Below are positions 8,927-17,644 of a stretch of DNA of 64,000 bases, piece after piece. A program made the translations under genes and the position numbers. The stretch comes from Niabella agricola (GTDB taxonomy: Bacteria; Bacteroidota; Bacteroidia; Chitinophagales; Chitinophagaceae). How positions within the stretch are numbered: the first letter of the stretch is position 1; every line of letters starts with the position of its first letter. A model generated the notes under the pieces. It saw nothing but the letters and a program-made list of their open reading frames with translations. It did not search any database and was not told where the DNA came from. The DNA is taken from NCBI RefSeq assembly GCF_021538615.1, contig NZ_JAJHIZ010000003.1, forward strand, positions 3,968,001 to 4,032,000, in the 5' to 3' direction.

Positions 8927-11900
8927 TTAAAGTGTCAGATTAAGGCTTAAATTATAAGTACGGGGCGTGGGCTGACCCGGCGTGTATTCATTTCCATCGC
9001 TGTTCCGGGTTCTATATCCGCCAGACTCTGGATCGCCAAACTTCCAGTGGGGGGCCCAGAATGCTACATTTCTTACTGCAGCAGAAATGCGTAAGCTTTG
9101 CGCCTTTATAACGTTCAACCAAGTTTGGGGAACGGCATAGGATAAGGAGAGATTATCGAGCCTTATGAAAGATCGCTCCACATAGTTGGTTCCAATATTC
9201 TTGGAGCCGATGCGGGCGTAATCATTGATCGGATTTTCGGGAGTCCATCTTGGCTGCACATAATCGGTGGCTCTGTCGGGAAAACTATTGCTGTTGGCTG
9301 CCCGGTTAAACTGTTCTTTCTGGCCCCAGCTGGAATAGATAAAAACAGAAAGGCTAAAGCGTTTATAGTTGAAATCGTTTCTCCAGGTCCATCTGAACCG
9401 CGGACTTTTATATCCCTGAAAGATCCGGTCTGCATCCGTCATTACACTGTCGCCATTCTGGTCCTTGTATTTAAAATCCCCCGGCTGGTTTCCGTATTTT
9501 TTAGCAGCGGCCAACTCATCGGTTTGCCATACACCTACACGTTCATAAGCCCAGTACCGATCCGGATCCTGGCCAATGAACCAACGGTTCTTTATATCAT
9601 CAGCCTCTTTTTGGCCGATCACATTTCCATTGGCATCCTTGACATCGATCATATCTCCATACAAATGCACGATCTTCCTGCGGTTCAGCATAAAGATAAA
9701 GCCACTGTTCCAGTCGAAGTCTTTCTTCCGGACGATGATGCCATTCAGGCTTACTTCAAAGCCCTTATTGTTCAGCTGGCCCAGGTTTGCCGCCACGCTG
9801 TTGAAGCCGATGATCTCTGGCAGGGCACGATCTACCAGCAGGTCATTTGTTGTAGCGGTATAAACATCAAAGGTTCCGCTCAACCTGCTCTTAAACATTG
9901 AGAAGTCGAGACCGAAGTTGTAGGAAGCTTTACTTTCCCACCGCAGGTTTACGCTGGGCATGCGATTTACATAAAGCTGGGATCCTACATATACGTTTCC
10001 TTTCTGATCAATATACGGATGGAGTCCGGAGGTCATATCCGAAAGGGCGTCATACTGCCCGATGTCCCGGTTGCCGTTCTTTCCCCATGAAAGCCGCAGT
10101 TTGGCAAAGTCCAGCCAGGAGGAAGTCTTTTTCATGAAATTTTCCTCGGAAAGATCCCAGGCAAGGGCCAGGGCCGGGAAGGTTGCCCTTGGGTTTTGTA
10201 CACTAAATGCAGAATAACCGTCTCTGCGTACCGAAGCCGTCAGCATATACCGGTCTTTTAACGAATAGAACAGGCGGGCCATCAAGGCGTCTCCGGTTCT
10301 ATAAGTATCATTGCTTTCATTGAGTGGCACGGTTCCTGCCTGTATGCGGTGATAGCCAAGAATATCGCTGGGGCTGTAACCGGATGCCGTTGCCTTGGTC
10401 ATCCAGTATTGGCCCTTTTCCGCATTTTGCAGTAACGTTACCTCAAAATTATGGATATCAAAACGTCGCTTCCATCGCAGTACATTATCGATCTGCCAGT
10501 TGAAGGTTTTTTCAAAGCGACGTTCACTTTCCCCTCCCTTTGCATTCCATTGCTGGCTTAATGAGGATTCATGATTGTAATATTCATCCCAGGAAAAGGA
10601 AGGTGTATAGTTGGATTGGAATTCAAAACCAAAGGGGAGAGTCACAATGCCATAGATGCTCGAGTTCAGGGTGCTGGACACATCTCTCCGATCCCGGAAT
10701 TGGTTGTCATAAAACGGGTTTACCGGGGTGGCATCTCCCGTAGGCAGTCGCTGGTAAATACTTGTGGGATCGTCTATATTATTAGAGCCATAAGGGGAGA
10801 TTACGGCCGACTGTCCCCAGTCTGCCTGCAGAAAGCCTTCGTTTCGCACGGCAAAATTGGTGTTGGCGCCAACCTTTAAGAAAGAAGTGATTTTTGATTC
10901 CAGGTTCAGGCGGGTTCTGAAGTTCTTGAACCGGTTTCCTACCACTATTCCTTCGCGGTCTACATAGTTGAGCGAAAAATAGTAGCTGGAACCTTCATTT
11001 TTATTGGAGACGGCTGCGGTATAGTCCTGCTGAAAACCTTTCTGGAAAACCAGGTCCTGCCAGTTGGTGATTTTATTAGCTATATAGTTGTCAATTTCGG
11101 GAGACTTTAATTCAAGCCGTGATAGCCAGGCCCGGATCAGTTGCTCTTCGGTTACGGATGCTACCGGTGTTTTCTGATCGTAGTTGTACCAGTCAAGCTG
11201 TGTTACATTGGTTAGCTTACGTGGATCTACAAACATTTCAGGGTATTTTTGAAGGTCGGCATCCGTACGTCTTCCTACTTCGTAATCATAGCGCCATTTC
11301 AGAAATTCTTCGCCATTCATCACGCGGGGCATACCAGCCGTTTCTACAAATCCGATATTGGCATTGAAGGTGATCCGGGGCTTTCCGGAGGTTCCTTTTT
11401 TTGTTGTGATAAGAATGACGCCGTTGGCCGCCTTTGCCCCGTACACCGCTGTGGCACTAGCATCTTTCAGGATGTCGATCGACTGGATGTCATTGGGGTT
11501 GATGTCGGAAAAGGATCCGTCAAAAATGACCCCGTCTACTACGTTTAACGGGTTACTTCCGGCCTTTAACGTGCCTGATCCCCGCACCAGGATATCGGCA
11601 TCGCCCCGGGCGGTATTTCCCGGGTTGCTCTGCCCGATAATAATACCAGCGGCGTTACCCCTCAACAGATCCTGAACAGAGCGCGGGGCCTCCTTCTCCA
11701 GTTTGGTGGCTTGTACAGAAGCTACGGCGCCGGTAAGGTCTTTCCGTTTGGCGGTGCCATATCCTACGACCACTACTTCATCCAAACCCAGGGTCTCGGT
11801 TTCCAATACGATGTTGATCTCTTTGTCGCCGTTGACCGTTTGTTCCTGAGCCCGGTAGCCGGTGGCTGTAAACTCCAGTTTGATGCCGCGGTTGCCGGGA

Positions 11901-12109
11901 ACCGACAACGTAAATTTACCATCCTGGTCTGTTGTGGTTCCGGTTGTAGTGGCTTTAATAAGCACGGTAACACCCGGCACGGGAGTGCCACTCTGATTTT
12001 TAACCGTTCCGGAGATTTTCCATCTGCCGGTTTGGGCAAAGGAAGCGCCCGCATTCCATACCCCGATAAATGTCATAAAGACAATTATCCAATTCCTACA
12101 ACTGTACAT
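8927..12109 (-). CDS. SusC/RagA-family TonB-linked outer membrane transporter
   Basis: A 1060-residue TonB-dependent importer. In order: signal peptide (to about residue 26), a carboxypeptidase-regulatory-like domain (GRWKISGTVKNQSGTPVPGV, residues 28-110), the TonB-box region with LGLDEVVVVGYGTAKRKDLTG near 112, a plug with VRGSGTL, NPNDIQSIDILKDASATAVYG near 210 and NGVILITTKKG, then a long beta barrel to the C-terminal aromatic-rich end (YNLSLNLTL). It pairs with the SusD gene downstream. Several repeats lie upstream (see separate entries). Substrate unknown. Confidence 0.95.
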   Translation of the reverse strand: MYSCRNWIIVFMTFIGVWNAGASFAQTGRWKISGTVKNQSGTPVPGVTVLIKATTTGTTTDQDGKFTLSVPGNRGIKLEFTATGYRAQEQTVNGDKEINIVLETETLGLDEVVVVGYGTAKRKDLTGAVASVQATKLEKEAPRSVQDLLRGNAAGIIIGQSNPGNTARGDADILVRGSGTLKAGSNPLNVVDGVIFDGSFSDINPNDIQSIDILKDASATAVYGAKAANGVILITTKKGTSGKPRITFNANIGFVETAGMPRVMNGEEFLKWRYDYEVGRRTDADLQKYPEMFVDPRKLTNVTQLDWYNYDQKTPVASVTEEQLIRAWLSRLELKSPEIDNYIANKITNWQDLVFQKGFQQDYTAAVSNKNEGSSYYFSLNYVDREGIVVGNRFKNFRTRLNLESKITSFLKVGANTNFAVRNEGFLQADWGQSAVISPYGSNNIDDPTSIYQRLPTGDATPVNPFYDNQFRDRRDVSSTLNSSIYGIVTLPFGFEFQSNYTPSFSWDEYYNHESSLSQQWNAKGGESERRFEKTFNWQIDNVLRWKRRFDIHNFEVTLLQNAEKGQYWMTKATASGYSPSDILGYHRIQAGTVPLNESNDTYRTGDALMARLFYSLKDRYMLTASVRRDGYSAFSVQNPRATFPALALAWDLSEENFMKKTSSWLDFAKLRLSWGKNGNRDIGQYDALSDMTSGLHPYIDQKGNVYVGSQLYVNRMPSVNLRWESKASYNFGLDFSMFKSRLSGTFDVYTATTNDLLVDRALPEIIGFNSVAANLGQLNNKGFEVSLNGIIVRKKDFDWNSGFIFMLNRRKIVHLYGDMIDVKDANGNVIGQKEADDIKNRWFIGQDPDRYWAYERVGVWQTDELAAAKKYGNQPGDFKYKDQNGDSVMTDADRIFQGYKSPRFRWTWRNDFNYKRFSLSVFIYSSWGQKEQFNRAANSNSFPDRATDYVQPRWTPENPINDYARIGSKNIGTNYVERSFIRLDNLSLSYAVPQTWLNVIKAQSLRISAAVRNVAFWAPHWKFGDPESGGYRTRNSDGNEYTPGQPTPRTYNLSLNLTL

Positions 12110-12276
12110 GATTTTAATTTGGTTTAGTTAATACCTGGAGAACCGTTTTATGAATTCAATTGCATGATGATCCCTATACCCCGGGGGGCATGCCATCTAC
12201 GTCCAATAAATCATTTTTTAAAAAAATACAATCGTTATTCCGATTTTACATTTCGCATGATCAAGCATTACAAATC

Positions 12277-12298
12277 TAACGAATAAATAACGAATAAA
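12277..12298. repeat. Perfect tandem 11-mer upstream of susC
   Basis: TAACGAATAAA occurs twice in direct succession at 12277-12287 and 12288-12298, about 170 bp upstream of the susC start. CAAATCTA at 12271-12278 on the plus strand reads TAGATTTG on the minus strand, a match to the Bacteroidota -7 consensus TAnnTTTG, so the repeats may lie at the -33 to -10 side of a promoter for susC. Confidence 0.5.
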
Positions 12299-12314
12299 AA
12301 GCACCAAACCATAT

Positions 12315-12345
12315 AAACGATTTACGAAAACGTTGTAAATCGTTT
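12315..12345. promoter_or_regulatory. Operator-like inverted repeat upstream of susC
   Basis: Perfect 11-bp arms AAACGATTTAC (12315-12325) and GTAAATCGTTT (12335-12345) around a 9-nt spacer. The AT-rich arms and lack of a T run argue against a terminator. The position upstream of the tandem repeats and the likely -7 element suggests a binding site for a dimeric regulator of the SusC/SusD pair. No regulator gene lies next to it. Confidence 0.5.
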
Positions 12346-12460
12346 GCACCGCCGGTATCTTTTTTATAGATGAGGAACGAAGAATATATGTTTGCCGATA
12401 GCAGGCATAGGAAGCCATGGACGCGATGGCGTTTGTGGATGGCGGGGCACTCCCAAACAC

Positions 12461-12495
12461 AATAAAGCCGGGGGCTTATGTCCCCGGCTTTATTT
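12461..12495. terminator. Terminator downstream of the S9 peptidase gene region
   Basis: A GC-rich hairpin (arms AATAAAGCCGGGG and CCCCGGCTTTATT) with A and T runs on both sides, so it can act in either direction. It lies 40 bp beyond the stop of the minus-strand S9 peptidase gene. The remaining 12110-12460 interval holds the susC regulatory repeats and no gene. Confidence 0.75.
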
Positions 12496-12534
12496 TTATG
12501 ACGGATGGATTTGTTAGCATTGAATCCCGCGCTG

Positions 12535-14442
12535 TTACAGCGTTTCCTTCAGCCATCCGAAGAATTCGCGCTGCCATACAAGAGCATTCTGGGGTTTTAA
12601 TACCCAATGGTTCTCATCGGGGAAGAACAGGAATTTACTTTTAATGCCTCTGAGCTGGGCTGCCTGAAAAGCACCCTGACCCTGCTCAATGGGTACGCGG
12701 TAATCCTTTCCACCCTGAACGATCAGGATGGGCGTATTCCAATTGGCCACCGCATGCAGCGGAGAAGCTGCATAAGAGCGTTGTGCCGTCTTATTCTCTT
12801 TCTCCCAGTAATAACCGCCTTTTTCCCATTGCTCAAACCAAAGTTCATCCGTGGTGCCGGTCATGGCGGTAAAGTCAAAAACACCGTCGTGTGCAATAAA
12901 TGTTTTAAACCGCTTTTGATGACGGCCCGCCAGCGCAAAAACAGAGTACCCTCCAAAACTTGCACCTACCGCTGCCCGGCGGTCTTTGTCTACATAAGGT
13001 TCTTTTGAAATATCATCAATGGCATCTAAATAGTCTTGTATTACTTTTCCGCCCCAATCCTTACTTACTTCTGCATTCCACTGTGTGCCAAAGCCAGGCA
13101 TCCCGCGGCGGCAGGGAATCACCACGATATATCCCTGTGAAGCCATCAGGTGAAAGTTCCAGCGATAGGAGTAGAATTGAGTGGTGGCAGACTGCGGACC
13201 GCCCTGGCAATACAGGAGCGTCGGATATTTTTTGGAAGGGTCAAAATTGGGCGGGTAAACGACCCATTCCATCATTTTCCGCTGATCGGAGGTCGTGATC
13301 CAGCGTCGTTCAGTTTTAACCGGGGCAATCTGCTGATAGGCTTCATCATTTACATGCGTCAGTTGTGTAAGGGCACCGGTTTTGATATGAAGTTTATAAA
13401 TCTCTGAAGCCCGCGAAATATCTTCCCTTGCAACAATAAGTTCATCACCGGTTTGAGCCACGATGGCCGTAATGTCAAAATCACCCTTGGTGATTTGCTG
13501 GATACGGGGAAGCATGCGGGTAAGGCCAATATCGTTTACCGTAAACAACTGTTCTGTTCCGTTTACAGGGGCGATAAAGAACAGGTTTTTACCATCGTTG
13601 CTCCAGATAAAAGAAGAAACATTGATCTGGTCGTTGTGGCCGGTCAGGTTTACTGTAGTCCCGTTGGTCATTACCACCAGGTCATTTTTGTCGGCTTCAT
13701 AACCGTCGGTCTTCATCTGCAACCAGGCCATTTTTCCCTGTTTGTTAAATGCCGGAGCTACATCATATCCCTTATTGGCTTCTGTAAGATTCTTTGTGGT
13801 TCCGGAGGCGATATCGTATGCATAGATATCGGTATTGGTACTCACGGCATACTCGGTGCCAAATTTTTTCTTGGTTACATAGATGATCTGCTTGCTATCG
13901 GGCGACCAGATAAAATCTTCATCACCTCCAAAGGGTTGCTGTGGACAAAAATAGGGTTCATTGGGCATGATGTCCTTTTTTTCGCCGGCCTTCCCGTTGG
14001 TATAAGGCGCAAAAAACACATGGCTGAAGCTGCCGTCAAACCACTTGTCCCAGTGACGGTAATTGAGAGCGGTATATACCTGTGCGGATGTTTGATCCAG
14101 TTCGGGGTAAAGATCACTGCCCATCACTTTTTTTAATTTTACCGCTTCGCTGCTAAGAATGTATGTTCCGTCGGGTGATATTCGGTTGTTGTCAATCACG
14201 TCTTCAGAACTGGTCAGTTCAGTTGGCTGCCCTCCGGCAAGGGGAATCGAAAATTCTTTTGAATCCATTTTATTGGCGGAGAGATTCGGGGTCGATACTT
14301 TATAGATCAGGGACTGTTTGTCTTTAGAGATCCCTATTGCGCTGACCCTGCCTAATTTTAGCAGCGTTTCGGGGCTGAGAGATGGTTGTGCATTGGCTTT
14401 CAGCATAGATAATGCGGATAGAATGAAGAATAATTTTCTCAT
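12535..14442 (-). CDS. S9-family serine peptidase (prolyl oligopeptidase / acylaminoacyl peptidase type)
   Basis: About 635 residues from the chosen start, with a signal peptide (MRKLFFILSALSMLKANAQ). The N-terminal two thirds form a beta-propeller of TolB/DPP-IV type (repeated W-S-P-D/N-D-G/S-K blades such as FIWSPDSKQIIYV). The C-terminal alpha/beta hydrolase domain has the nucleophile motif GASFGGYS, the catalytic Asp in GGKDYRVP and the His in ENHW. It would cleave short peptides in the periplasm. The start at 14442 was chosen because the ORF extension upstream (to 14532) lies before the signal peptide. Confidence 0.93.
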   Translation of the reverse strand: MRKLFFILSALSMLKANAQPSLSPETLLKLGRVSAIGISKDKQSLIYKVSTPNLSANKMDSKEFSIPLAGGQPTELTSSEDVIDNNRISPDGTYILSSEAVKLKKVMGSDLYPELDQTSAQVYTALNYRHWDKWFDGSFSHVFFAPYTNGKAGEKKDIMPNEPYFCPQQPFGGDEDFIWSPDSKQIIYVTKKKFGTEYAVSTNTDIYAYDIASGTTKNLTEANKGYDVAPAFNKQGKMAWLQMKTDGYEADKNDLVVMTNGTTVNLTGHNDQINVSSFIWSNDGKNLFFIAPVNGTEQLFTVNDIGLTRMLPRIQQITKGDFDITAIVAQTGDELIVAREDISRASEIYKLHIKTGALTQLTHVNDEAYQQIAPVKTERRWITTSDQRKMMEWVVYPPNFDPSKKYPTLLYCQGGPQSATTQFYSYRWNFHLMASQGYIVVIPCRRGMPGFGTQWNAEVSKDWGGKVIQDYLDAIDDISKEPYVDKDRRAAVGASFGGYSVFALAGRHQKRFKTFIAHDGVFDFTAMTGTTDELWFEQWEKGGYYWEKENKTAQRSYAASPLHAVANWNTPILIVQGGKDYRVPIEQGQGAFQAAQLRGIKSKFLFFPDENHWVLKPQNALVWQREFFGWLKETL

Positions 14443-14587
14443 GTGAAAAAATTTTGTGCAAAGGTACTTTCTTTCTTTCAGAATGAGCATTGAGAATCCA
14501 GAATCGAAAGTCCAGCACCTGAAAACGGGCACCTGATGGCTGCCTGCTTATTGTGCACTGCTAATGGCTGAAAACTGACCGCATATC

Positions 14588-16393
14588 CTAAAAATAACTG
14601 ATGAACCCGAAGTGGATCTTCGACTGTCGCAGGTTAAAACTGGTGTCATTGCGTTTACCAACAGCCCAGGCAAGATTGAATACACCGGCCTTTGTTTCGA
14701 ATGCCAGGCCGATGCCTACTCCAAGAAAGTTGTAGTTTTTGCGAACACCCCGGCTTCCGTCGTATCCCCAGCCGCCGTCGGCAAAGGCGTTAAGATAGGA
14801 ATTCTCCCCAACGAGATAACGATATTCCAGTGTGCCAATAGCATACTGCGAAAGGAACTGACTTTGCTCGTCAAACCCCCGCAACAGCCGGTATCCGCCG
14901 ATCTGGAATAACTCGTTGCGGAAAATATTTTCGCCGGCCAGATATCCGCCCTGTATCGCAGCTTTGATGGTGCTGACACCACGCGCAGACAATGGTATAT
15001 AGCGGGAAGCTGACAATACCGTACGAACCTGCACCGACCGGAGTTTTACAGTGTCGTACAGGCTGCCAAAATTAAATCCGGGATCCTCCGGGTCTTCCAG
15101 TTCCAGCACCTGGTTGTTTTTCTTGATTTTCTTGATGCCGCCGGTTCCCGTAAACTTTATATCAAAACCCGTAACCGGGTTGAATATATAATTGGTGGTA
15201 TTGAGCTGGTACTCGATGCCAACATTCGAAATTTTTACATCAGCTTCCCTGGGCAGCTGCCGGGTTTGCAGCAGTTCGTTTTTATTGATGACGCTGATAA
15301 TGGTGGAGAACTGGTTATAGAAAAGTTTAATATTTTGCCGGGTGTTGATGGTATATTGTGTACCGGCCCGGTATTCAAAATTGAGGTAGCTGGAGTCTCG
15401 TTTCAGCATATTAAATGCAAAATCAAGCCCGAAGCGCGACCGGAACAGATAGGGCTGCAAAAACGCAAGATCCAGCTGTTGAGAGGCGGCTGCCAGCTTT
15501 TGCCATACCAGCCCAATGGTTTCCCCACCACCCAGCGCATTTTTCAGGTTGAGCAGACCTTCCCCGGTGATCTGCAATTTTTTCGCCGCCGCAACATCGC
15601 TGTTGGGCAAAAAGCCAACAATAAAATTAACCTGGTTGCTTTTCTTCTGCTGCAGGAAAACTTCAACCATTCCCCCCATGCTTCCCCAATAAAAACGGGG
15701 CGGGAAGGTTTCCTCTACATAGTTAAGCTTTTTGAGCTCCGCAGAGATGCGCTGCAGTTTTTCCTTATTATAGATGGAGCCGTTCCGGATGTCCAGGTAA
15801 TTCTGAAGATAGTCGTTGCTGAGTTTTGCGTTGCCGGTGATCCGGATACTGTCAACTTTATAGAGGGGCCCCGGGTGTACCTGCAGTTGCCCGGATACTT
15901 TTTCACCATGGATGTTTAACGCATCTACGTATACTTTTGCAAAAGGATGACCGTGGTTCTCAAAATAGTTTAGCATACGTTGCTGAATGCTGCCCAACAG
16001 ATCGTAATCCAGCGGGCGGTCTTCAAATAGATGCGGGTCATAGCCTACCTGCGCCAGCCATTTACGGCTTTCTTCGGTGGTGGAAAGCGCTTCCCAGGTA
16101 TATCGCATGCCTGTAAAGAGCCGCATATAGGCGGAGGCGGAATCCAGCCGGAGGGTATCAACTGATGCGGTGATATAGCCTTTTGCCTGTAACAGCGGCA
16201 GCAATTGACGGGTATACTGGCGGCAATCTTCCTGGTTGATGAAATCTGTTTTAATACCAAGGGTGTCGGTGATGAAAGCAGGCGCCCGGTCAACAGCCTC
16301 AATGATCAGGGCATACCGGTTCTGGGAGGCGGCCTGGAAGCCCATCCATAAAAATAACAGGAGCAGCGTTAACCGGTGTTGTACCTTTGTCAT
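14588..16393 (-). CDS. BamA/TamA-family outer membrane protein (POTRA plus barrel)
   Basis: About 601 residues. A signal peptide (LTLLLLFLWMGFQAASQ) is followed by a periplasmic part with at least one clear POTRA-like segment (YKVDSIRITGNAKLSNDYLQNYL, around residue 190, described in parts) and then a surface-antigen-type barrel. The C-terminal region contains the G-G-Y-R-L-L-R-G-F-D-E turn near residue 505, equivalent to the conserved lid-lock VRGF motif of BamA. It ends in an aromatic residue (F-I-S-Y-F). It is shorter than BamA and may be a TamA-like or specialised insertase. The start at 16393 follows the signal peptide. It is divergent from hemW. Confidence 0.85.
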   Translation of the reverse strand: MTKVQHRLTLLLLFLWMGFQAASQNRYALIIEAVDRAPAFITDTLGIKTDFINQEDCRQYTRQLLPLLQAKGYITASVDTLRLDSASAYMRLFTGMRYTWEALSTTEESRKWLAQVGYDPHLFEDRPLDYDLLGSIQQRMLNYFENHGHPFAKVYVDALNIHGEKVSGQLQVHPGPLYKVDSIRITGNAKLSNDYLQNYLDIRNGSIYNKEKLQRISAELKKLNYVEETFPPRFYWGSMGGMVEVFLQQKKSNQVNFIVGFLPNSDVAAAKKLQITGEGLLNLKNALGGGETIGLVWQKLAAASQQLDLAFLQPYLFRSRFGLDFAFNMLKRDSSYLNFEYRAGTQYTINTRQNIKLFYNQFSTIISVINKNELLQTRQLPREADVKISNVGIEYQLNTTNYIFNPVTGFDIKFTGTGGIKKIKKNNQVLELEDPEDPGFNFGSLYDTVKLRSVQVRTVLSASRYIPLSARGVSTIKAAIQGGYLAGENIFRNELFQIGGYRLLRGFDEQSQFLSQYAIGTLEYRYLVGENSYLNAFADGGWGYDGSRGVRKNYNFLGVGIGLAFETKAGVFNLAWAVGKRNDTSFNLRQSKIHFGFISYF

Positions 16394-16485
16394 TCGGAAA
16401 CACAAATAAACGCCATTTTACTGAACGAAGCATCGTTTGGGCGCTGTGTTCGAATTAAAAATAGTAAACAAATAAATCCTCCTCA

Positions 16486-17607
16486 TTGTCTGGCATCTAT
16501 ATTCATATCCCGTTCTGTAAACAAGCCTGTCATTATTGTAATTTTCATTTTTCCACTTCCTTGCATTACCGGGAAGAGTTGGTGCAGGCCATCGCAGGAG
16601 AAATGGCAATGGCCGCAACCTCGGATTTTATAGAACGGGCACCGGTGCAAACCGTGTACTTTGGTGGAGGTACACCGAGCCTGCTGCCTGCAGCGGATAT
16701 TGATTTCCTGTTAAAAAAGGTAAGAGAATGCTACCCGCTTGCAACCGATGCTGAAATTACCCTGGAGGCAAACCCGGATGACCTGAACTCCGAAAAACTG
16801 GAAGCATGGAAGCTCTCCGGAATTAACCGGCTGAGTATTGGCGTGCAGTCTTTTTTTGAATCAGATCTTTTATGGATGAACCGTGCTCACAATGCGGCTC
16901 AGGCCAGGAGCGGACTGGAATTGGCCCTGCAGTACTTTAATAATATCACCATGGATCTGATTTATGGGGTTCCGGGACTGAACAATGAACGCTGGAAGCA
17001 AAATGTGGTTACTGCTTTAGAGGCCGGAGTCCCGCATTTATCCTGCTATGCCCTTACAGTAGAGCCCCGAACCCCGCTGGACAAAATGGTACGAAAACAT
17101 ATAAAGGAGGATGTCAGCGGGGAGGTGCAATCGGAGCAATTTTTGCTGTTGATGGACTGGTTGCAGGCCGCAGGTTATGAACATTATGAGATCTCCAATT
17201 TTGCGAAGCCCGGATTCCGGAGCCGGCATAACAGTGCTTACTGGAAGGGCACGCCTTATTATGGATTCGGGCCGGCAGCGCATTCTTATAATCAGGTAAT
17301 CCGCCGCTGGAATGTTGCCAATAACCAGCAGTATATCCGAGCTATCAATTCCGGACATATTCCCTATGAAGAAGAAGTGCTTACGCCGGCGCAGCAACAA
17401 AACGAATATGTGATGATTGCACTTCGTACAAGCGAAGGCATAAAACTGAAACAGCTGGATGGGCCTGCAAAACAACGGATCCTGGAGCAGGCCGGAATAT
17501 ATGCAGAGCGCGGACTGCTGATTATTGATGAAACCGGCATCCGGCTCACCCGTGAAGGAAAGTTGTTCGCCGACGGTATTGCTGCGGACCTGTTTGTTAC
17601 TGCATGA
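16486..17607 (+). CDS. hemW: HemW-type radical SAM haem chaperone
   Basis: A 373-residue radical SAM protein of the HemN/HemW group. The cluster motif CKQACHYC (residues 11-18) binds the 4Fe-4S cluster, followed by YFGGGTPS near 65 and the C-terminal HemN domain. The family was long annotated as oxygen-independent coproporphyrinogen oxidase; HemW proteins lack that activity and deliver haem. The start must be TTG: an in-frame stop lies at 16465-16467 and no ATG occurs before the cysteine motif. It converges on tssF with a 37 bp gap that lacks a hairpin. Confidence 0.93.
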   Translation: MSGIYIHIPFCKQACHYCNFHFSTSLHYREELVQAIAGEMAMAATSDFIERAPVQTVYFGGGTPSLLPAADIDFLLKKVRECYPLATDAEITLEANPDDLNSEKLEAWKLSGINRLSIGVQSFFESDLLWMNRAHNAAQARSGLELALQYFNNITMDLIYGVPGLNNERWKQNVVTALEAGVPHLSCYALTVEPRTPLDKMVRKHIKEDVSGEVQSEQFLLLMDWLQAAGYEHYEISNFAKPGFRSRHNSAYWKGTPYYGFGPAAHSYNQVIRRWNVANNQQYIRAINSGHIPYEEEVLTPAQQQNEYVMIALRTSEGIKLKQLDGPAKQRILEQAGIYAERGLLIIDETGIRLTREGKLFADGIAADLFVTA

Positions 17608-17644
17608 CCCTGTTTGCGGTTATCACATGTTCTATAAAGAATGG

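Noticed and set aside
12461..12495. Regulatory hairpin controlling susC
   Set aside because: GC-rich stem with A and T runs next to a stop codon fits a terminator better.
13453..14136. 227-codon frame opposite the S9 peptidase
   Set aside because: It lies inside a well-supported gene on the other strand and has no recognisable domains.
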